From an uncultured Ignavibacteriota bacterium (lineage in GTDB: Bacteria > Bacteroidota > Ignavibacteria > Tepidaquicellales > Tepidaquicellaceae), in NCBI GenBank assembly GCA_937959065.1, contig CALGOI010000052.1, positions 1 to 21,640 on the forward strand: a DNA stretch of 21,640 nucleotides. The letters run 5' to 3'. A program made the translations under genes and the position numbers. The notes below the pieces were generated by a model that worked only from the letters and a program-made list of their open reading frames with translations, ran no database searches and was not told the DNA's origin. Below, one piece after another: positions 16,437-21,640 of the stretch (position 1 is the stretch's first letter; each line of letters opens with the position of its first letter).

Positions 16437-18689
16437 ATGATTTTTGATCTGGATTTAATCAAATCGGTTTACAACGACTTTAAAAATAAAGTCGACGGAG
16501 CTAAGGCTAAGATCGGACGACCTATGACATACGCTGAAAAGATATTATACTCACACCTCACTGACGATTTCGAACAGCCGTTTACTAGAGGCAAGGACTT
16601 CGTGTACTTCGCTCCCGATAGGGTCGCGATGCAGGATGCTACAGCGCAGATGGCTTTGCTGCAGTTTATGTCTGCTGGTATCCCAAATGTAGCCGTACCC
16701 TCTACAGTCCACTGTGACCACCTGATACAGGCAGAGGTCGGCTCTAAAGACGATCTACTGAGAGCATATGACGTTAACAAAGAAGTATACGAATTCCTTG
16801 CCAGCGTTTCGAAGAAATACGGTATCGGATTCTGGAAACCCGGAGCGGGCATCATACACCAGGTTGTTCTCGAAAATTACGCGTTCCCCGGCGGAATGAT
16901 GATAGGAACAGATTCACACACCCCTAATGCAGGAGGACTCGGAATGGTTGCTATCGGTGTCGGTGGTGCTGACGCTGTCGACGTTATGGCAGGATTGCCA
17001 TGGGAACTCAAATTCCCTAAACTAATCGGTGTAAAACTTACCGGAAAAATGAGCGGATGGACATCACCCAAAGATGTTATCCTTAAAGTAGCCGGCATCC
17101 TTACAGTTAAAGGCGGTACCGGAGCGATTGTAGAATACTTCGGTGAAGGGGCAGACAGCATTTCCTGTACCGGTAAAGGTACCATTTGTAATATGGGTGC
17201 GGAAATCGGCGCTACGACTTCCCTGTTCGCTTACGATGACAAAATGAATGTTTACCTCAAAGCCACAGGACGTGAGGAAGTTGCAAATATGGCTGACGAA
17301 CTCAGAGAATACCTCAGACCTGACGAAGGAAGTGAAGATTATTATGATCAGGTTATAGAAATAGACCTGTCCGAACTCGAGCCGCACATAAACGGTCCTT
17401 ACACACCGGACCTTGCTGTTCCCGTTTCCAAATTCAAGGATGCTGTAAAAGAACACGGGTACCCGGAAGAATTGAAAGTAGCGCTCATCGGAAGCTGTAC
17501 CAACTCTTCATATGAAGATATGGAGCGAGCATCATCGATAGCAGAGCAGGCAAAGCAGAAAGGACTTAAAGCTGTTTCCGAATTCGTTATTACTCCCGGC
17601 TCGGAACAGATCCGGGCAACTATCGAACGTGATGGACAGATTGAAAAGTTCACCGATATCGGAGGACTCGTACTGGCAAACGCATGCGTACCCTGCATCG
17701 GTCAATGGAAACGCCACGATGTTAAAGAAGGCGAAAAGAATTCAATACTTACATCATATAACAGAAACTTCTCAAAAAGAAACGACGGTAACGCGGCAAC
17801 TCACTCTTTCGTAGCATCACCGGAAATCGTGACGGCGTTTGCTCTCGCGGGTACTCTTACCTTTAACCCGATGAGTGATACTCTGGTTAATGATAAAGGC
17901 GAAACAGTGAAACTCGACGAACCTGTCGGTAAAGAGTTACCCGATAATGGTTTCGCGAAAGGTGAAGAAGGTTATGTACCCCCTGCAGATGACGGCTCGG
18001 AAGTAGAGGTAATTATTGATCCGGATAGTGACCGACTTGAAAAACTCGCTCCGTTCGCCGCTCCGGACCTCAGTAAAGATTTTAACGACCTGAGAGTACT
18101 CATAAAAACAAAAGGTAAATGTACTACCGACCATATATCGATGGCCGGACCCTGGCTTAAATACAGGGGACACCTCGACAATATATCCAATAATATGTTC
18201 ATCGGAGCTATTAATTACTTCAACGACAAGATGAACTCCGTCAAAAACCTGCTTACAGGCGAGTTTGATGAAGTACCGAAAGTAGCCCGTGATTACAAAG
18301 CTAATGGTATCGGCTGGGTTGCGCTGGGTGAAGAGAACTATGGTGAAGGTTCTTCACGCGAACACGCTGCTATGGAACCGAGATTTCTTGGCGCGAGAGC
18401 AGTTATAGTAAAATCATTCGCCAGGATACACGAGACTAACCTGAAAAAACAGGGAGTGCTCCCGGTAACTTTCTCTAATCCTGCGGATTATGAACTGATC
18501 AGGGAAGATGACCTCCTGGATATAGACGTTAGCGAATTAAAACCGAATGAAGCAATTACGATGACAATTAAGCATTCCGATGGCTCGACTGATAGTGCAG
18601 AGTTACTGCATACAATGAACAATCAGCAGATTGCTTGGTTCAAAGCAGGTTCAGCCCTTAACCTGATCGCTAAGCAGAAAGGCGAATGA
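16437..18689 (+). CDS. acn: Aconitate hydratase, mitochondrial type
   Basis: Aconitase interconverts citrate and isocitrate through cis-aconitate in the TCA cycle, using a [4Fe-4S] cluster. The 750-residue length matches the mitochondrial-type enzyme and not the longer AcnA (~890) or AcnB (~865). The three cluster cysteines are visible: C354 in GSCTNSS, and C417 and C420 in NACVPCIGQW. Other active-site blocks are present: STVHCDH (89-95), GTDSHTPNAGG (157-167), and the swivel-domain GEGSSREHAAMEPR near residue 640. It starts at ATG after a strong GGAGG site. Its TGA overlaps the start of the rhodanese lipoprotein gene by four bases (ATGA). It appears intact and functional. Confidence 0.95.
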   Translation: MIFDLDLIKSVYNDFKNKVDGAKAKIGRPMTYAEKILYSHLTDDFEQPFTRGKDFVYFAPDRVAMQDATAQMALLQFMSAGIPNVAVPSTVHCDHLIQAEVGSKDDLLRAYDVNKEVYEFLASVSKKYGIGFWKPGAGIIHQVVLENYAFPGGMMIGTDSHTPNAGGLGMVAIGVGGADAVDVMAGLPWELKFPKLIGVKLTGKMSGWTSPKDVILKVAGILTVKGGTGAIVEYFGEGADSISCTGKGTICNMGAEIGATTSLFAYDDKMNVYLKATGREEVANMADELREYLRPDEGSEDYYDQVIEIDLSELEPHINGPYTPDLAVPVSKFKDAVKEHGYPEELKVALIGSCTNSSYEDMERASSIAEQAKQKGLKAVSEFVITPGSEQIRATIERDGQIEKFTDIGGLVLANACVPCIGQWKRHDVKEGEKNSILTSYNRNFSKRNDGNAATHSFVASPEIVTAFALAGTLTFNPMSDTLVNDKGETVKLDEPVGKELPDNGFAKGEEGYVPPADDGSEVEVIIDPDSDRLEKLAPFAAPDLSKDFNDLRVLIKTKGKCTTDHISMAGPWLKYRGHLDNISNNMFIGAINYFNDKMNSVKNLLTGEFDEVPKVARDYKANGIGWVALGEENYGEGSSREHAAMEPRFLGARAVIVKSFARIHETNLKKQGVLPVTFSNPADYELIREDDLLDIDVSELKPNEAITMTIKHSDGSTDSAELLHTMNNQQIAWFKAGSALNLIAKQKGE

Positions 18690-19123
18690 TTCGCACGGGT
18701 ATATATGCTTTTCTGATAACCGCTGCAATATTTTCCGTATCATGTGGTAAAGATGATAAAAAGGTAGATAATATAAATATTAAACAGACAGATACGCTCG
18801 CTAATATTCCGCCTGATACCGTTTCAGTAAATGAAATGGAACGGCTGATGAATGAACCAGGCTACATTGTATTAGATGTACGCACATCTGAAGAGCACGA
18901 AGCAGAACAAATCGGGAACACGCTTAATATTGATTTCGAATCAGGTGAATTCGCCGAGAACATACAGATGCTCGACAAAGATAAAACGTATCTCATTTAC
19001 TGCAAAACAGATATACGCAGCGGGCTTGCTAAAGAGATTATGGATAAAATGGAATTTAAGACCATCGTCGTTAAAGGCGGTATCGAAGAGTGGAAATCCC
19101 AAAACAAACCTGTTATAAAATAA
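18686..19123 (+). CDS. Rhodanese-like lipoprotein
   Basis: This 145-residue protein is a lipid-anchored periplasmic rhodanese. The N-terminus is a lipoprotein signal with lipobox SVSC (modified cysteine C20). A linker (about 21-45) is followed by a single rhodanese domain (about 46-143): YIVLDVRTSEEHE (60-72), then LIYCKTDIRSGLA (103-115), and KGGIEEWK (130-137). The catalytic cysteine is C106. The active-site loop reads CKTDIRS, where the classic loop CxxGxRS has Gly in place of Asp, a variant that could alter sulfur transfer but keeps Cys and Arg. Possible roles are sulfur carriage or redox work in the envelope; the substrate is unknown. Its start overlaps aconitase by four bases, and its stop shares one base with the next ATG. 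Confidence 0.87.
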   Translation: MIRTGIYAFLITAAIFSVSCGKDDKKVDNINIKQTDTLANIPPDTVSVNEMERLMNEPGYIVLDVRTSEEHEAEQIGNTLNIDFESGEFAENIQMLDKDKTYLIYCKTDIRSGLAKEIMDKMEFKTIVVKGGIEEWKSQNKPVIK

Positions 19124-19410
19124 TGACCAAGGAACATGAAATATTTAACTTCCTCAACGTAAACGTATTTAAGCCTATACTTAATTCTGACGAAGCAAGT
19201 AATTCACTAAAAATAGGTGTCAGGAATACTACCAGGCGAATGAAGAGACAGGATGCAAAAGGTATGATTCAATATTATTGGTCCTCTATTGTAGGCACCG
19301 CAAAAAGTACCAGGTTTGCAAGGGAAATGAAGAAGGAAGGATTTACCAGGTTTGAGGAAGTTATTGACGAATTCAGAGAGAGGTTTAATGATAAGTGGTT
19401 AAGAAATTGA
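19123..19410 (+). CDS. Unknown 95-residue basic protein
   Basis: I do not recognise this family. The start is taken as ATG 19123, which overlaps the rhodanese stop by one base (TAATG). An in-frame ATG at 19090 would overlap that gene by 34 bases and is less likely. The protein is cytoplasmic, without signal peptide or membrane segment, mostly helical, and rich in Arg and Lys (RNTTRRMKRQDAKG at 34-47), with an aromatic YYWSSIVG (51-58) and a charged amphipathic end (FEEVIDEFRERFNDKWL). A basic helical protein could bind nucleic acid, but nothing proves this. Its position inside a compact operon, with one-base and ten-base junctions, supports it as a real gene. Confidence 0.72.
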   Translation: MTKEHEIFNFLNVNVFKPILNSDEASNSLKIGVRNTTRRMKRQDAKGMIQYYWSSIVGTAKSTRFAREMKKEGFTRFEEVIDEFRERFNDKWLRN

Positions 19411-19420
19411 ATAAAGTAAT

Positions 19421-20149
19421 ATGACCAAAACAATATTCTTCACTATTACTTTTATATTTGTTTCAAATGCCTTTCCCAATTCTGATACTATCGAATACAG
19501 TGTCCCCCAGCTGTGGGATATACTCGACAAAAAAATACTTCTTCTGCAGATAGATAAGGAAGAGGGAGCTAAACTTCTGGATGAATACGAACAGGGACTT
19601 GTTAAATACTTTATGGAAAATGGCGGCAGGTACGTACAGCGTAGAGACTGGGCTTTCCCGCTGGCTAATTTCACTTCAGTAACTCACCGTGAGGAAGGAA
19701 ACGATTACCGTGAAACCAACTACGATTATTTCCAGGGCTCAGATTCTAAGGTACACCCTGCTCATGATATTTTCATACTTGATTCTGACAAAGACCTCCT
19801 GGATGACGAAACCGGCAAGCCCGTCGACGTTGTGACTATGTGCAGCGGTGTGGTGGTAGCTACTTTCACAACCTGGGCTCCGGGATCATATTTACGCGGC
19901 GGAAATTACGTTAAAATTTTCGACCCGACTAACTATAAATTCTTTTACTACTCTCATCTTTCACAGGTAAATGTAGAACCGGGCGATATAGTGGACGCCG
20001 GGGACAAGATTGGTGAAGTCGGACGAACAGGAAGCAAGACTCACCTCCACATTTCACTCCTTAAATCTGTGAACGGATATCCCGTCCCTGAACCAATAAT
20101 CGATGACATCTGGAAAAGCAAGGAAAACTACTTGAATGGCAAAAAGTAA
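19421..20149 (+). CDS. Exported M23-family metallopeptidase (peptidoglycan hydrolase type)
   Basis: This 242-residue protein has a signal peptide (MTKTIFFTITFIFVSNAFP) and a C-terminal M23/LytM domain, which normally cuts peptidoglycan cross-links in the periplasm. Zinc ligands are visible: H112 and D116 in VHPAHDIFI, and H208/H210 in THLHISLL, with H179 in YYSHLSQV as the extra active-site histidine. Other conserved parts are VEPGDIVDAGDKIGEVG (185-201) and SGVVVA (142-147). An insert of about 20 residues rich in Asp follows the first motif (DSDKDLLDDETG, 121-132) and may bind calcium. There is no LysM or coiled coil, and the N-terminal half has no recognised domain. It overlaps the next gene by 14 bases. 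Confidence 0.88.
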   Translation: MTKTIFFTITFIFVSNAFPNSDTIEYSVPQLWDILDKKILLLQIDKEEGAKLLDEYEQGLVKYFMENGGRYVQRRDWAFPLANFTSVTHREEGNDYRETNYDYFQGSDSKVHPAHDIFILDSDKDLLDDETGKPVDVVTMCSGVVVATFTTWAPGSYLRGGNYVKIFDPTNYKFFYYSHLSQVNVEPGDIVDAGDKIGEVGRTGSKTHLHISLLKSVNGYPVPEPIIDDIWKSKENYLNGKK

Positions 20150-20924
20150 TAACACAATAAAAATATATTCCTGGAATGTGAATGGCATACGCGCCGTCCA
20201 TAGCAAAGGAATTTTCCTCGACTGGGTAAAGAAAAGCAAGGGCGATATCTTCTGCCTGCAGGAAACCAAAGTACAGCCGGAGCAGGTGCCTTCCGAACTC
20301 AAAGACGTGAACGGATTTAAATCCTACTGGTTCTCTGCACAGAGAAAAGGTTACTCCAGTGTAGCTACATACTCAAACATCGAGCCCGTTAGCGTTATAA
20401 AAGGACTCAATAATAAAGACTTTGATGTTGAGGGAAGAGTCATATTCACAGAATATGATGATTTCATCCTTGCAAATGTTTACTTCCCAAACGGTGGACG
20501 CGGACCGGAAAGAGTAAAATATAAACTCGATTTCTATGACGATCTTTTCTTTTTCCTCAATAAGAAATATAAAGACCGTAAAGGTGTTATAGTTACCGGT
20601 GATTACAATACCGCTCACAAAGAGATAGACTTAGCCAAACCGCAGGAATGGTCTATGGTATCTGGATTTCTGCCGGAGGAACGAGCATGGATAGATAAGA
20701 TCATTAACCTTGGCTACACTGATGTCTTTCGCAAATTCAACGATAAGCCCGAAATGTACACTTACTGGGACAATGTCACATTCGCCCGTGAATCAAATAA
20801 GGGTTGGAGAATAGATTTCTTTATGGTCTCAAATGATATGCTCGACCGTGTAAAAAATGCCGAAATTCATTCAGACGTTATGGGAAGCGACCACTGCCCC
20901 ATAAGCATTGAATTAACAAAATGA
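20136..20924 (+). CDS. xth: Exodeoxyribonuclease III (AP endonuclease)
   Basis: This 262-residue enzyme of the Xth/ExoA/APE1 family cuts DNA 5' to abasic sites in base-excision repair and has 3' exonuclease and phosphatase activity. The catalytic residues are all visible: N14 (SWNVNGIRA), E43 (LQETKV), Y116 (NVYFPNG), D156 and N158 (TGDYNTAH), D227 (GWRIDFF), and D252-H253 (GSDHCPI). The length is normal. The start overlaps the M23 gene by 14 bases, and no later Met precedes the first catalytic motif, so ATG 20136 is firm. Its TGA overlaps the next start as ATGA. It is probably cotranscribed with the aconitase run, though no functional link with its neighbours is clear. Confidence 0.94.
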   Translation: MAKSNNTIKIYSWNVNGIRAVHSKGIFLDWVKKSKGDIFCLQETKVQPEQVPSELKDVNGFKSYWFSAQRKGYSSVATYSNIEPVSVIKGLNNKDFDVEGRVIFTEYDDFILANVYFPNGGRGPERVKYKLDFYDDLFFFLNKKYKDRKGVIVTGDYNTAHKEIDLAKPQEWSMVSGFLPEERAWIDKIINLGYTDVFRKFNDKPEMYTYWDNVTFARESNKGWRIDFFMVSNDMLDRVKNAEIHSDVMGSDHCPISIELTK

Positions 20925-21640
20925 AAGCTGCCGTCCTAAATAAAACCGGGAAAGTTTCTGACCTCCCTAAAAATATGAAGGTAGAGGAAGTCCCCACTCC
21001 TGCCCTTCAGGATAACGATGTCCTCATTAAAGTTAAATGTGCATCCCTGAATCACCGTGACCTATGGATCACCAAAGGATTGTATTCAAAGATTGAACTT
21101 CCTGCCATTCTTGGCTCCGACTGTTCCGGTGTTGTACAGGATACAGGGTCTGCAGTTAAAAAAATTAAACCAAGTGATGAAGTAATAGTTAATCCTTCAC
21201 TTAACTGGGGTGACAGCGAGGAACACCAATCCGCCTCTTATAGAATACTCGGACTGCCTGACAAAGGCACGCTTGCCGAATATGTAAAGATCGACGCAGA
21301 TCAGGTTCACCCAAAACCCGCTCATATGAGCTTTGAGGAAGCCTCCGCGCTTCCTCTAGGCGGATTAACTGCTTACAGGGCCAGCTTCATTCAGGGACAG
21401 GTAAAAAAAGGTGATAATGTACTTATTACCGGTATCGGCGGTGGTGTGGCTACATTTGTTCTGCTTTTCTGCGTTTCTGCCGGGGCAAATGTATATGTCA
21501 CATCCAGCTCTGAAATAAAGATCAAGAAAGCCGTTTCCCTCGGTGCAGTATCAGGAGTAAATTACAATGAAGAAGACTGGGAAAGGTATATAAAAGACGT
21601 TACCGACGGAAAGATCGACGTGGTGATAAACAGTTCCGGC
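20921..21640 (+). CDS. MDR-family oxidoreductase (zinc-binding-dehydrogenase superfamily), partial
   Basis: The first 240 residues of a medium-chain dehydrogenase/reductase are present; the gene runs off the window end. It starts at ATG 20921, overlapping the xth stop by four bases. The GroES-like domain covers about 1-130 (SLNHRDLWITKG at 43-54, LGSDCSGVV at 64-72, GTLAEYVKI at 116-124). A Rossmann domain follows with the nucleotide-binding motif LITGIGGGVATF at 168-179. The usual catalytic zinc GHE motif is replaced by GSDCSG, and the four structural-zinc cysteines are absent, which points to the quinone-oxidoreductase-like, zinc-independent side of the family. It likely uses NADPH, but the substrate is unknown. 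Confidence 0.87.
   Translation, partial: MKAAVLNKTGKVSDLPKNMKVEEVPTPALQDNDVLIKVKCASLNHRDLWITKGLYSKIELPAILGSDCSGVVQDTGSAVKKIKPSDEVIVNPSLNWGDSEEHQSASYRILGLPDKGTLAEYVKIDADQVHPKPAHMSFEEASALPLGGLTAYRASFIQGQVKKGDNVLITGIGGGVATFVLLFCVSAGANVYVTSSSEIKIKKAVSLGAVSGVNYNEEDWERYIKDVTDGKIDVVINSSG

Noticed and set aside
19090..19122. Longer start for the 95-residue protein at 19090
   Set aside because: It overlaps the conserved end of the rhodanese gene by 34 bases, while ATG 19123 makes a typical TAATG junction.

Overview
The window looks like a chromosomal segment from a Gram-negative, non-photosynthetic member of the Fibrobacteres-Chlorobi-Bacteroidetes group, most like the Ignavibacteria. The evidence is two secreted proteins ending in type IX secretion (T9SS) sorting domains of the 'NYPNPFNP' type, a mitochondrial-type 750-residue aconitase, a lipoprotein signal, LPS-type surface genes, one good Bacteroidetes-style promoter (TTTG-N20-TAnnTTTG-like), and a mix of genes with and without Shine-Dalgarno sites. 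The lineage is an inference from gene content. No rRNA, tRNA, CRISPR, insertion sequence or phage gene was seen.

Layout. (1) 149-5217, plus strand: a tight run of glycosyltransferase, MsbA-like ABC exporter, O-antigen ligase/polymerase, DUF1844 protein and NAD kinase, closed by a strong bidirectional terminator. The first three build and move surface glycan. (2) 10299-5262, minus strand: a PgpH-type HD phosphodiesterase overlapping a XerC/XerD recombinase, then a secreted FG-GAP beta-propeller protein with a T9SS tail. (3) 10401-10700, minus strand: a small gene broken by an in-frame TAA, with its own terminator. (4) 12431-10884, minus strand: a secreted P-domain protein with a T9SS tail, its own promoter, Shine-Dalgarno site and terminator. 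(5) 12604-14136, plus strand: an exported TPR protein with a terminator. (6) 14274 to the window end, plus strand: a seven-gene run with tiny gaps or overlaps: DUF255 thioredoxin-like protein, aconitase, rhodanese lipoprotein, an unknown 95-residue protein, M23 peptidase, exodeoxyribonuclease III and an MDR oxidoreductase cut off by the window end.

The most notable observation is that two unrelated genes each carry one in-frame TAA where the reading frame and family pattern continue cleanly on the far side: the ABC exporter at 2512-2514, between Walker B and the H-loop, and the small gene at 10649-10647. In both, a GAA-to-TAA change would be a simple explanation. TAA is the normal stop of many other genes here, so a changed genetic code is unlikely. 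Pseudogene formation or consensus sequence errors are the main explanations. The rest of the window is mostly ordinary housekeeping and envelope biology, and I do not see a clear new multi-gene system.
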